From contig NC_091945.1 in NCBI RefSeq assembly GCF_041260155.1, positions 33,796,296 to 33,860,295 of the forward strand: a stretch of 64,000 nt of DNA, given 5' to 3'. Each line of letters starts with the position of its first letter. The first letter of the stretch is position 1. Positions 1 to 11,539 of this stretch are shown piece after piece. Under the pieces are notes generated by a model. The model had not been told where the DNA came from and ran no database searches. It was given only the letters and a program-made list of their open reading frames with translations. Made by a program: the position numbers and the translations under genes. Source of the stretch: Ptychodera flava (Eukaryota > Hemichordata > Enteropneusta > Ptychoderidae).

Positions 1-95
1 GTCAGCATCTGGAACCTCCTATTGGAAATAGAGAATGTGTAATGCATTGATTAATATACTTGTGATTAGAAGTATGACTAAAGCAAGCTATTGTT

Positions 96-365
96 ACATG
101 CTACATTATTCTTGCACAGATTAATGATCAATAGTACCACTATGCAATATTTCATCCCATAATGTACAGGATAAATTGTCTGCTGTGATAGACAAAAACA
201 TGTAAGAAATCAGATGAACTCTATGCACATGAAACCAGATATTGAGCCATAATTTATACATCTTGTGATATGTGTTGCATTCAGTTTATCCTGTACATTA
301 TGGGATGTAATATTGCATAGTGGTACTATTGATCATTAATCTGTGCAAGAATAATGTAGCATGTA
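96..365. repeat. Foldback repeat, 83-bp arms
   Basis: Bases 96-178 recur almost perfectly as the reverse complement at 282-365, around a spacer of about 100 bp. The arms are AT-rich and I see no coding potential in arms or spacer. The structure is that of a small foldback or MITE-like element. I could not identify a target-site duplication. Confidence 0.85.
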
Positions 366-674
366 TAGCCAACTGCCCAGACAAACATATCATTTGAATG
401 ACCAAAACCAGCAAAAATACTCAAAAATATGTGTCAAGATTTGAAATAATTTCAACAAATCTGAATCAGGTCACCCAGGCTACAAACCTTTATACAAAAG
501 CAATCGGACAATGGATTCTAAGAACTTAGATGATTTTGGATTTTTTAAAACAAAAACAGCAAAAATTACTTGATAAATACAGTTTTGCAGATTTTTTCAC
601 AATTTGTACAAAAACTGATATTGATCATCCACACCAACCTTCACATCAAATTTCAAAGTAGTCTGATGAGCAAT

Positions 675-1335
675 TTAAGATTCCAAAACAAGAAATTTAC
701 CTTTTTAAGATAACAATTCTCTAGTATTTAATAAGCTCACACCCCTGTAAATTATATTTTCAGAAAGCCTAGATATATGAGAACATTTTGGTTACCATAG
801 TTACCATTGTTTACATAACTATCACGTGACAGGTAATTTTCATAAGCTTTCAAAAATCGGTTTCCCCAGTGTTTTGTTTCAATGCTTTGAGATATGTGGC
901 TGAAATATGTGTGAGCTCAAGCTGTCTTAAGGATCTTCCAAAGTGTGTCTCAGAATTTTTAAACCTCCTAAAATAATTTTTATGCCAGAAATACTTCTAG
1001 AGTGGTGAGTTAACCCAAGTTGATTTCTTTAAAATTGTACTTCAAAAAAACTAAGGACGATAGAAGAGCGTTGTGACAGCTTGCATTCCAGAAAGTTTGA
1101 GTCAGATATTTTGAAGTAGGCTATTGGGACAAAACATTGGAAAAACCAATTTTTTAAAGGTTATCCTAATTACCTGTCACGTGATAGTTATGTAACAATG
1201 GTGATACAGTGGTTACCAAAACATTTCCCTATATCAACGCCGTTAGAAAATTATAATTTATGGGGGTTCTGAGCTTATTAACCACCAGAGAATTGTTAGA
1301 TTAAAAAAGTAAATTTCTTGTCTTGGAACCTTAAG
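675..1335. repeat. Foldback repeat with arms of about 165 bp
   Basis: Bases 675-838 pair with the reverse complement of 1168-1335, with scattered mismatches, around a spacer of about 330 bp. Each arm carries the palindrome ATCACGTGA, an E-box-like core. The flanks share the motif style of the tandem array downstream (phrases such as 'aaagcaatcagacaa'), so this may be an inverted part of the same repeat field. No open frame is present. Confidence 0.8.
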
Positions 1336-1984
1336 ATTTTTTTACAGAAAAACGGAAAAAAATGTCAAAAAATAAGAATAGGCAAATTGCAGCATGATTT
1401 GAACAAAATTTACTGAGGACAATCTAAGGAACCTTAACACTAAGTATCAAAGCAATCAAACAAGTGATGTTAGAGAAGATTTTTTGACCAAAATCAGTAA
1501 GAATTGCCCCAATAATGTACATTTTCAAATTTTACTACAATTTTGAACCAAACTGACTAAGATCACCCTGAGCAAACTGTATAACAAATTTTGGACAAAC
1601 GGTTTTAGTGATGATGATTTTTTTATCATAAACACAAAATATTGCCCCGAATACAAATACACACATTTCTAAATGATTTGTCACTTATAGCAGAGCTAAA
1701 AAGTCAGTATCTCATAAGATTTAATTTGAAGACATGATGGGCTTTCATTCATTCTTCCGCAATGGTTGCATCAGATTACCGCAATAGATTTTACGTCTTT
1801 AAAAATAGTCTCCAAGTCCATACCTCAAGTCAACACTAAAAGTGTTAGGCAGTTGATTCATCCTTTTGAATTTAGTGAAACAAGCGACCTAACGGTCGTA
1901 AGATCTATGTTGTGTTACATAGAGAATAACTATTTGTGACACATGTGTTGATGAAGGTGGCAATGTTTGATAGCTCATTTCAGG

Positions 1985-3230
1985 GTGGGATGACGAAAAG
2001 TAGCAAAAATATCTGCAAAATACGCAATGAAGATTTCATTGTAATTTAAATTTATCACATTAAGATAATCCCTATGAACCTGCATACCAAATTTGAAAGC
2101 TATCAGACAAGTACTTTTTTGACCAAAAATGGCAAAAATTGCACCAAAAAACAAATTTGCAGATTTTATTATAGTTTTAATAGATCACATTTAGTTAATC
2201 GTTAGGAACCTGTAAACCTAATATTAAACTATCACATGAGCAACCGACATCCCAATATTAAAGCAATCAGACAAGTTGCTTTTGAGAAACGCTTTTAAAG
2301 AAAAAAGGCAAAAATTGCCCCCAAAATACAAAACTCCAGATTTCATTGTAATGTCAATATATCACATTGAAGTAATCCCTAGAGGAACCTGCATAGCAAA
2401 TGTCCCAGTTATCAGATGTGCACTTTCAGAGAAAGAATTTTTTTTACAAAAAATGGCAAAAAAGCCCCCCATAATACAAAATCACAGACTTCATCGTAAT
2501 TCCAATATATCAGACATAGTTTATCCCTAGAAACCTACATACCAAATATCCAAGCTGTCAGACAAGTAGTTTTTTAGAAAAAAATATTTTGACCAAAAAT
2601 TGGCAAAATTTCTCCAATAAAAAGTAATTTGCAAATTTCATTACAGTATCAATACATCACATACTGTTAATCCCTTGGAACCTGCATACCAAATACCAAA
2701 GCTATCAGATGAGTAGTTTTTGAGAAACAATTGTTTTACAAAAATCTGGCAAAAATTCCTCCGAAAATACAAAATTGCAAATTTCATTGTAATTCTAATA
2801 TATCACATTAACGTTAATCCCTAAGAACCTGCATACCAAATTATCAAAGCTATCAGATGATTACATCTTGAGAAACAAATTTATTTGTCCAAAAATGGGA
2901 AAAATTGCCCCAAAATACAAAGTAGTAGATTTCATCATAATTTTAATATATTGTATTTCGATCATCACTCTGAACCTGTTTACAAAATATCAAAGCTATC
3001 AAACAAGCGGTTTTATAAAAAAAAAAAACATTGACCAAAAATTACAAAATTTGCCTTCGGCATAAAAGTACAAAATTGCATATTTCTGCACAATTTGATA
3101 AATCTGAAATAGGTAAACCCAATACACCCTAATCTCAAATATCAAAGCTATCTGGCAAGTAGATTTTAAGATGATATTGAGATATTTTTAACCAAAAAAC
3201 AACAAACATCACCTTAAAAATACAAATATA
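1985..3230. repeat. Degenerate tandem array, unit about 148 bp
   Basis: At least eight copies of a unit built around 'gaacctgcataccaaat...caaagctatcagac' occur near 2077, 2207, 2389, 2531, 2680, 2827, 2975 and 3127. Most steps are 142-152 bp. Each unit also holds an AT-rich 'ggcaaaaattgcccc' block. Weaker copies sit near 480 and 1425. Short open frames here are by-products of the repeat and have no coding support. Confidence 0.85.
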
Positions 3231-3913
3231 CATATTTCACCACCATTTGAAAAAAATCTAAATGAGGTCAACCACACATTCATGAGAGTTTGCATATTAT
3301 CACTTATTAGGACTGTTATTGCACAAGAAAATAAGTTGTTAAATACCATAGGTAAATTTAAAACAAACTGCAGCGAAATGTGGTTTTTAATTGGGTTAAA
3401 AATAGTACCCAACATTAGAATCGGCAAAATGTTGAAAACAGCAATCAGTTAAGTCCGAATCGTCGGAATAAAATGAATATAAACGGTCTGCAGCGTCTTA
3501 TACTCGAAGAGATATTTACAAGTAGTACCCCTCAAAGACCTTGTTTATTAAATTTGCATATCGATTACCTTATTTGCATATAGACTGATAAAAATACCAG
3601 TTTGTCACGCGCAGTATTATCCAATATTATGACAGAACCGCATCGTTTTATTATCGGTAAGAATTACAATATAGTTTTCAGTCAAGAAGATGCATCATAT
3701 GTCCCAAATAATGTCCGGAATCTACATCGTACACCTTCAATGTGACGGCAATATTATGATGTATACATAGGCAATTTGCATTGCTATCGTATTGACACTG
3801 TAGCGTAGAACTGCGCGTGAACATTATCAATAAAGAGATCTTCAAAAATAAACGATAATCATTCAAACGCTTTATAAGCTTGGGTGTTTACAGATAAACA
3901 TTAATATAATTAC

Positions 3914-3977
3914 CTGAATTATGCTTTTCCTGTCGAAAACGGACGTCAAAACGGCGAGTCCGAAACGCAGCAGACAT
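3914..3977 (-). CDS. Candidate first coding exon of an unidentified gene
   Basis: The reverse strand has an ATG at 3977-3975 followed by 21 open codons (N-terminus MSAAFRTRRFDV...) and a good splice donor (TCAG|GTAATT) at 3913. It ends in phase 1. The ATG lies just downstream of a CpG-rich, NRF1-like promoter stretch, which supports a true 5' exon. Downstream exons would lie at lower coordinates, where I see only repeats, so the rest is probably outside the window. I do not recognise the protein. Confidence 0.4.
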
Positions 3978-4003
3978 CTTCGTGGGACGCGCCACTGTTT
4001 ATG

Positions 4004-4035
4004 ACTTACGCGCATGCGCTACCCCCTGCAAAGCC
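4004..4035 (-). promoter_or_regulatory. NRF1-type CpG promoter core
   Basis: The palindrome GCGCATGCGC at 4010-4019 matches the NRF1 consensus. It lies about 35 bp upstream of the minus-strand ATG at 3977, in the only GC-rich stretch of its neighbourhood. A CAACATGG motif, YY1-like in style, follows at about 4042. The assignment rests on motif match and position only. Confidence 0.4.
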
Positions 4036-4100
4036 GCAGTGCAACATGGGAGAGTAACACATAAGGTGTTTACGGTTGTGTTTACAACAGAGGACGTATT

Positions 4101-4513
4101 AAACACCGGCGTTTATATTCATTAGCTCCATGTACATTACGTTTAAGAAAAATATGTTTAGCATAAAAAATATAGCTCAAAAATATTATATAGTGTATTT
4201 TTCCATGTGAAATAATCAATTAATGAGAATGTTATGTAACCGAATCGATATTAAATAAAATTACACGAACGGCAATGATGTAATATTTTGAAAGTTAATA
4301 TTTTAACATTTAATTTACGATAAGTATGTTAAATGATAAAATGTTACAATACGCACAAGTTCGTCGAGTAAACTTTAAATAGGAAACATGTCAGAGTTCC
4401 CCGTGATCATGGAACTCACAGTTGGAATATGCTAATAAACACAGGCATTTAGTTTCTAAACACATCGACACTTTAATAAACACAGGTGTTTAATTTTCAA
4501 ACGCTGGCGTTTA
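4101..4513. promoter_or_regulatory. Four FOX-like palindromes
   Basis: Four 15-mers of the form AAACRCNGGYRTTTA occur at 4101-4115, 4437-4451, 4478-4492 and 4499-4513. Half-sites (TAAACAC, TAAACGCG) lie between them. Each palindrome is an inverted pair of forkhead-type TAAACA cores. They sit 80-500 bp upstream of the candidate minus-strand promoter at about 4.01 kb. They could also be a decayed minisatellite. Confidence 0.3.
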
Positions 4514-4555
4514 ATCTCTAAACGCGTCACACGTCGCATAGATTTACAGTGTACC

Positions 4556-6310
4556 ATGTTTTAGTTAGGCAGAATAAAAAAATGCAATGCTTTGTATGAA
4601 ATTGGTTTTATTTGGTACATGGACATGTCAGAAATATGAAATAGACTTTTAAGAGAAAAAAATTGGGTCTCTACAGCTGTAACAGTCATCTTTTGGATGG
4701 TACCGCAATATCACAGTGTCGCAGATTTCTGACATGTCCTTGTACCAAATAAAATAGATTTAATGGCAAAAATGGTCAGATTTTTGTTTCTAGCTAAACA
4801 ATTGGTAGAATTTGATTTTAGCTATGACTGCAATTTTCAACGTAAACTTTGGGGTATGGGGTAAGTTTTGGTCATATTTCATGAATACTATACAAGATAT
4901 TGCATGTTGCAATATCTTATCGTAAAGAAGAATAAATTACCTTTTCAATGGTACTTAACAAGTTAGATTATATTCAAAAACAAGCTCAGCAGATGTCTTA
5001 AAAGAAGACAGGTTTAACAAAAATGCATGCAAATCTGCAACACTGTGATATTGCGGTACCCTTCAAAATATGACTGTTACAGCTGTAGAGTCAAAATATT
5101 TTTTCTGTTAAAAGTTTATTCGTATTTGTGACATGTCGTTGTACTAAATAAAACAGATTTAATAGCAAAAATGGCCAGATTTTTTGTGTCTAGCTAAACA
5201 ATTGGTAGAATTTGATTTTAGCTATGACTGCAATTTTCAATGTAAACTTTGGGGTATCGGGTAAGTTTTGGTCATATTTCATGAATACTGTACAAGACAG
5301 TGCATGTAACAATATGTCATTTTAAAGACTAGTAAATTACCTTTCCAATGATACCTAACAAGTGTGGTTATGTTCAAAAACAAGCTCAGCAGATGACTTA
5401 TAGGAAGACAGGTTTAACAAAAATGCATGCAAATCTGCAACACTGTGATATTGCGGTACCCTCCAAAATCTGACTGTTACAGTTGTAAAGTCCCAATATT
5501 TTTTCTGTTAAAAGTCTATTTCATATTTCTGACATGTCCCTGTACCAAATAAAACAGATTTAATAGCACAAATGGCCAGATTTTTTGTGTCTAGCTAAAC
5601 AATTGGTAGAATTTGATTTTAGCTATGACTGCAATTGTCAATGTAAACTTTGGGGTATGGGGTAAGTTTTGGTCATATTTCATGAATATTATACAAGATA
5701 GTGCATGTTACAATATGTCATTTTAAAGACTAGTAATTTATCTTTCTAATGATACCTAACAAGTGTGGTTATGTTCAAAAACAAGCTCAGCAGATGACTT
5801 ATAGAAAGACAGGTTTAACAAAAATGCATGCAAATCTGCAACACTGTGATATTGCGGTACCCTTCAAAATATGACTGTTACAGCTGTAGAGACCCAATAT
5901 TTTTTCTGTTAAAAGTCTATTTCATATTTCTGACATGTCCCTGTACCAAATAAAACAAATTTTATACAAAGCATTGCATTTTTTATTCTGCCTAGCTAAA
6001 AATTGGTAGAATTTGAGATTTACTGTAAATTACGTTAAACTTTGGGGAATGGGGTAAGTTTTGGTCATATCATCATAAAAACTGTAGAATATATTGCATG
6101 TTGCAATATGTCATCTTAAAGAAAATTGCCATTCTAATGGTACCAAACAAGTGAGGTTATGTAAAAAATAAGCTTAACAGATGACTTACAAGACGACAAA
6201 TTTGACGAAAATGCAATTTGGTTGCAAAATCGTGATTTTGCGGTACCCTTCAAAACATGACCATACCAGCTATTCCATCCCTATATTTTTTCTGTTAAAT
6301 TCCATTTCGT
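4556..6310. repeat. 400-bp tandem array enclosed in an inverted repeat
   Basis: The marker 'ctagctaaacaattgg' recurs at 4790, 5190, 5591 and, diverged, 5992, giving a period of 400-401 bp. The first 130 bp (4556-4690) are the reverse complement of 5868-6000, so the array lies between inverted flanks. The fourth unit, out to about 6310, is more diverged. No protein is encoded. The layout suggests a TIR element whose interior expanded in tandem. Confidence 0.85.
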
Positions 6311-6533
6311 ATTCTAGGGATCCAAGGCTTCTGAAAAATACAGGTTTGTTGTCCTGTGGGGTGGGGGTGCACGTAGACCCCCTCTAGCCCACGGCCTAAA
6401 CATTCTGCGGTAAAATCTTCATCATACGATTGTTATCCAAAACAGACACAAAGGAAAGTTTGAAAATAATAAAGCAGACGAAATATCAACAAAATGTACG
6501 CAGAATGCTGACATAATTATCACACACAACAGT

Positions 6534-6788
6534 TTATGATTTGTAGTATGTAAGTTTCCTTTCGTTAACTCTAACAATGCAAACGGCAATTAAGATTCCA
6601 ATCACCGGTACCATCACTGAAACAACGGCAATGATGATTATTGTGTTCCGAGGGGACGTCGCCTTAATATTGGCCGATTCCTTTTCAACGGTGACGCCAG
6701 TAAATTTCTCCGTGGCCACGATTTCATCTTCGATGGTAGACAGTATACTTGTAGTTTCGACTGCTTTGGTAGCCTCAGGTAATGTAAC
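6534..6788 (-). CDS. Probable last exon of a single-pass membrane protein
   Basis: Reverse-strand open frame of about 84 residues ending at a stop (6534-6536). It has a Thr/Glu-rich stalk (KVTLPEATKAVETT...) and then a membrane segment of about 24 residues (IIIIAVVSVMVPVIGILIAV). A basic stop-transfer and a 13-residue tail (RVNERKLTYYKS) follow. The order indicates a type I topology. The proposed acceptor (CAAAAG|GTT at 6788) is weak. A better exon at 8228-8342 on the same strand ends in phase 1, which does not join this acceptor directly, so an exon may be missing or the boundary wrong. The family is not recognised. Confidence 0.4.
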   Translation of the reverse strand, partial: VTLPEATKAVETTSILSTIEDEIVATEKFTGVTVEKESANIKATSPRNTIIIIAVVSVMVPVIGILIAVCIVRVNERKLTYYKS

Positions 6789-6789
6789 C

Positions 6790-8220
6790 TTTTGAATGTA
6801 AAGGTAATAATCACAGGTAGAGTTAGATTAGAGTAAATTCATCAGTTCTGTGGTTCAAGCTATGTTATGATTCCCGAGATCTTAAGATTATTCCAACAAC
6901 CGAACAATGATTTTAATGTAAGAGGGTGACTAGATGGAAGCTTGCTCATAGAATAGATGAACATTCTTTATTTTTTAAAAAAAACTTGTTTTATGGATTG
7001 CAATTATCGATCCAGCAGTGTTAGAAAAGGCTTTCTGTCTATGTCCAAAACATAAATATTTTACCGAATGTTACAAATAATTTACATAATTGTTGCGCGG
7101 TCTTACATATATTAAACGGCATCAAAATGTTTTATTAGAATTATCAAATTGATATATTGCCCAAACAATCTTGCCAATGAAATGGTCCCCGTATGTTATG
7201 CTGTAAAGTAACTTCAACTCAGTGAAAGTCAATACCGTGTTCACATAAGAATGAGTGAATAAGTCATGGTGTATATTACCGGACCATATTCACGGAAAAC
7301 GTCGATATGCATATGTATGTATGACATAATAATAGGTTCATATCCTTGCACTATTGAAGGAAATCAGTTTATATATTGCCATGCTGTTTTATAGCACCAG
7401 ACATGAACAATTGCAACGAAAAAGAAATTACCGGTCGGCGGACCGGCGGCCTTACTGGGATAACCCCCCCCCCCCCAAAAAAAAATAACATACGTGTTTG
7501 TAACATAGGGCTATGTCCTTGTATAAACTTTGACTTGGTGATGGCACTAGAGGATTTTGTGCGGCCATATACGATCATAATGTGACAGCAATCAAAAAAT
7601 GTGATAAGGGATTGTGTCCTTGTATTAGCTTTGAAACAAATCGGTCCAAGCATGTCTAACTTACGGCTCTAACTATGAAAAAAATAGTCATGTGGCGGCC
7701 ATACTATGTCATATCTAATCGCAAAACAAATTGGCTTTCATATGCGTACTTAGCACTATGTTCTTGTGCAGGTCTTACTTACAGGAGTATTGATCTGTAT
7801 ATGTATGACAGAAGGTATGCCATTGTAGCGACTTTGAAGCAAATTGAAATAAATGGCCGTCTGGTCGCCACATTTTATCTTACCGCGAAATAAATCGACG
7901 TGCCACATGGATACTATGACATGGGATTACATCCCGATACCAACTTAGCGGAGAGACATTAACAAAATCATAAGACCACCTGGACCATCGGGACTTATAA
8001 TCAACGCGAAATATTATTAACTAAATTGATAATTTTATTATTTGTCGAGATTAGAGACAACGTTTTTGCTTGAATATCAATCTACGTTAGTTTGCATCCT
8101 TGTCAATGATGTTTGACATAATATTTTGTTGATTGACTGATTCAAACAAACTAAACAAAGAATGCTATGAACGCCCTACAACTGTCAGAAATGGTAGCTG
8201 TTCAAGTATGAAATGAATGA
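6790..8220. other. No gene seen; degenerate short repeats
   Basis: Probably intron of the membrane-protein gene. From about 7490 to 7900 there are diverged copies of a phrase like 'tgtccttgtat...aactttga...caaattgg', at about 7515, 7620 and 7765. A C13 homopolymer lies at about 7467, next to a small GC hairpin (ccggtcggcggaccgg). Nothing coding is supported. Confidence 0.4.
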
Positions 8221-8227
8221 GACTTAC

Positions 8228-8342
8228 GTTTAATTCCACTCGGCATCGTCAGGCTTACCGATCGGACCTTGACGTCGATAGATTTGGTCCGATGAAATTC
8301 GCTGGAGGTGTTGTCAAGACCCCTTAACTGAAGTCCAAAATC
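8228..8342 (-). CDS. Probable internal exon, unidentified protein
   Basis: This reverse-strand segment has a textbook branch point, pyrimidine tract and acceptor (ACTAAT then TTTTTCCTCTAAG|G) and a strong donor (AAAC|GTAAGTC). Between them lie 38 open codons plus one base (DFGLQLRGLDNTSSEFHR..., ending PSGIK). The composition resembles a beta-rich extracellular domain, with one N-glycosylation sequon (NTS). It may belong to the gene whose anchor exon lies at 6534-6788. A second, weaker donor lies inside it (TCG|GTAAGC). Confidence 0.4.
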
Positions 8343-9544
8343 CTTAGAGGAAAAATATTAGTGAAGTAGGCCTAATCCCTCCTTGGCTCATTTTATCAAT
8401 TATAGTGAACTTGGAAAACAGTAATTTTTTAACGCTTTCTGTTAAAGCACTCTCAGACTGTCTGATTAAAAAGCATAACTGTTCTTTGAATCGCTTTCTT
8501 TTTTACCTTCTCACAACGTTCAAGCATAGTGGCCTTATGGTAATGATAGTCACAATATTCATTCTATTCATTAAAGTGACTTTTAATAGGCATTGTGACC
8601 AAAACTGTATTGATGATAAATGTCTTCTTATTTTCTTCGCATGACAGTAGATACGGCAAACGATTTTGTCTTTTTTTTCATTTCGTATAAACTCAGCAAA
8701 TTTCTCAAATATTTTCATCAAAAATGTAAATTACATAATCACTATCTGTTATTATAGTCCTATTATTATATATGTTCACATGCACAAAAACGCTTAATAT
8801 TCTTACAAGTTTGTGAAAACATATTCTCTGTGTACTAAAACAAATAGATCATACTAGTTCACCACCAAGAAAAATTACAAGCATTTACGGATGACTCAGC
8901 AGGCGATTCAACAGGTGGTCACCTTTAGTTTATGTATGAAAAACTTCAATTTCGCTGAATTTGTGAGAGAAAAGTGCCGAAAATTGTGATTTTGATCGAC
9001 GATTCGAAGTTCATGGGACTGGCAAGCTAGTTTTCCGCCGCCGCGCTGGCTGCCAACGTCACTACGAATATGATCTTCTCAACAAATCAAGTTATTCTCA
9101 GAGCAATACCGACGCATTTTCTAGATTTAAAAAAAATGAGCTAGAAATTATTTTGTTTTAGAATTTGAATGGGTATTTTATTTCATTAATTATTTTTACG
9201 TACCAGAATCCACGGTCACAGGCATGTATGTTGCCGACCGTTGCCGACCGTTGCAACAGCGTCACGGCTCACGAACGGCTTCACGGCTGATCCTTCGTTG
9301 TTTAAGACAAACAGGACAATACATCGTGGATTCCGGCATGGGTTCAATTTCACTGCACTTCTCCATGTTCTCTAAGCTGGGTTGCCCGATATTTATATAT
9401 CGCGATGGACCCTCTGAATCATTTTTTCACGGACTCGTGGAGCAAATTTGGAAGAAAACGGAGTTGTTTCCTTCCGACGCCATGCTGCATATCTGCTTTG
9501 ATCAAATTTGGGGACAGCGAGACGCGATGATCATGCACAGTTGG
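8343..9544. other. No feature recognised
   Basis: AT-rich DNA with a short GC-rich patch at about 9030-9060 and a 10-bp direct duplication (gttgccgacc) at about 9230-9255. A plus-strand open frame from 9224 has no recognisable domain and I do not call it. Confidence 0.3.
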
Positions 9545-9766
9545 CATTTAATTTGTTGCAACGTTTCTGTCAATCACTCACTTTGTGTCATAAGTTTTAG
9601 AAACTATCGCTCGCCTGAAAATTAGCAACGTAGAAAGTTCATAGGCACAGCTGACATGATAACGTGCCTCTGAGCTACGATGCCGATTTTTCAGACTACA
9701 CCCAGAGAATCTGAAACTTTCCACACAAAATGAGTGATTGACAGAAATGTTGCAACAAATTTAATG
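9545..9766. repeat. Foldback repeat, 44-bp arms
   Basis: Bases 9545-9588 (containing 'ttgttgcaacgtttctgtc') match the reverse complement of 9723-9766, with a few mismatches and a spacer of about 134 bp. It is a small MITE-like foldback without coding sequence. Confidence 0.75.
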
Positions 9767-9849
9767 TCAAGCGGGCACTCATCCCGTCTGGTTGTCGCCT
9801 AAGCTCAGTCGCGGAGAGTGCTTTCGCAAACATTTTACTATTATCGTTT

Positions 9850-9970
9850 GCGTATAGAAAACTCATAACAATGAAAAAATGCGTAGAGAGTCAATCCAAT
9901 GCGTAATATTATTACGCATTGGATTGACTCTCTACGCATTTTGTCATTGTTATGAGTTTTCTATATACGC
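9850..9970. repeat. Near-perfect 121-bp palindrome, almost no loop
   Basis: The sequence reads the same on both strands around a centre near 9908 (...gcgtaatatt|attacgc...), with arms of about 60 bp and only one or two mismatches. There is essentially no loop, so it could extrude as a cruciform. Confidence 0.95.
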
Positions 9971-10643
9971 ATTTTTTTGCGTAAACGCAAATACCGTTAC
10001 AGTGAATTATCTTACCGATTTTTTTAACAAAAGTAAATGTGTTTTTATTAGAATACTGTCGGTATTTTCAATTTTCCATCCTGATTGTGTTTTAAGTATG
10101 ATTGGAATTACCACAGTAAAGAAATGGGAACATCTGATAAATATTCATCAAGGCGTGGGGCAAAACTCAAAGAATTAAGTTTTTTATCCGACATCCGATT
10201 TTTCACGTGGTCTCTGAGTTAATTAACTCTCTTCTGATTGAATTGAATATCTTTTTTTTAATATCATCAATAAAATAATATAAAAAAGTTATAGGTAGGC
10301 CAGATGGTGAATACTTACTATTATTATACACCTACTGCCGTAACCTATGGGAGTTTGACCGTCCAATAACTTTCCGTATTTTGTATAGTACGCGGAGTCC
10401 CGAATACGGGAGACGCGCGACGCGCCTGTTTGACCTTTGACCTAGCGATTATCGGATGTAAACAAACTATTTTACGGTGAGTTATAGACATAATAACAAC
10501 TTCCACCAAAATGTATTCGTAGTATAAGGTTTGAAACACGCTAAACACAAAACTGAGTCTAAATGCAATTGATTTTTATTTTAAAAAACTAATAAAATTG
10601 AAAACATTCAGCAAAGGTTGCTTGGTACGTGCTAGTCTGGCAG

Positions 10644-10719
10644 AGACCCTGGGATTCGCGTTCTTCCCTGTTGGAACACGCGCGCGCCCTTCAGAGACGC
10701 GACGCGAATCCCAGGGTCT
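10644..10719. repeat. Hairpin element (arms 18 bp)
   Basis: AGACCCTGGGATTCGCGT at 10644 is repeated as its reverse complement ending at 10719, around a 40-bp CG-rich loop. It is the first of a cluster of CpG-rich hairpins that stand out against AT-rich surroundings. A weaker hairpin (agtcgctgtg/cacagcgact) follows at 10968-11056. Confidence 0.75.
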
Positions 10720-11205
10720 GGACGTTCTTGCAAGCGACCGGTCGGATTTCTGCCTGATCCGGGTACTTTATAGAACTCCACACATCCGTTAATCAAAACA
10801 AAAATGACAGGTAGCATAGCCAAATAAAATTAAAAATGAAAAATAAAAACATACTGCGTATATAGGTCTACCAGCTACTAGTATATATATTCTCTCCGCC
10901 CAGTTAGATAGGTTTTTCTTTTGACGTCACTACCCTTATGAATATTCATATACTTGCAAGAACGGACAGTCGCTGTGTCTGGCAGCGCGTGCTCACAGCT
11001 GCACAGCCTTCGAATGCAGGCCCATCGCGGCGCGCACAAAACAAGGCACAGCGACTGTGGAGAGTCTAGGTTCGTGCCAACGCAAGGGACTTGTACGGCG
11101 CGGAGCAGTAATCGCGCGCGTTCCACTCATATCACGCATGCCGCATCCCTCAATTTACCATAGAAATAGTTTATACGGACGATTAATGAAGGGAGGTGTA
11201 TAATA

Positions 11206-11344
11206 ATAGGGTTATATACACAAAATACGGCCCTGTATGGACTCGGGCTCAGTGAGTGACGTATTGGACTCGCCTTCGGCTCGTCCAATACATCACTCAC
11301 TGAGCCCTCGTCCATACAGGGCCGTATTTTGTGAATAACCCTAT
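11206..11344. repeat. Long hairpin element, TTCG-type loop
   Basis: The arms 11206-11273 and 11278-11344 are nearly perfect reverse complements. They run from ATAGGGTTAT at the tip to a central CTCGCCTTCGGCTCG loop. The element is CpG-rich compared with its flanks. No open frame of its own. Confidence 0.9.
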
Positions 11345-11393
11345 AGTATTAATTTAACGTAGATTGTACTTATAGTATATTCTTTCTGATTAA

Positions 11394-11533
11394 GCAATAA
11401 CCCCCGCCGCAGGAGGGTATACACGAGATTTTGGTACAATGCGCGACATATAGCACGAGCCGATAGGCGAGTGCTATATGGAGCGAATTGTACCAAAATC
11501 GAGTGTATACCCTCCTGCGAAGGGGGTTATTGC
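11394..11533. repeat. Long hairpin element, TATC-type loop
   Basis: Inverted arms run from GCAATAACCCCC to GGGGGTTATTGC around a centre that reads CTCGCCTATCGGCTCG on the reverse strand. The loop resembles that of the hairpin 50 bp upstream, but the arm sequence is different. The terminal AATAACC motif is in the opposite orientation. Confidence 0.9.
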
Positions 11534-11539
11534 TATTAT

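Noticed and set aside
9224..9625. 133-residue plus-strand open frame
   Set aside because: No domain or splice support. It overlaps the left arm of a foldback repeat.
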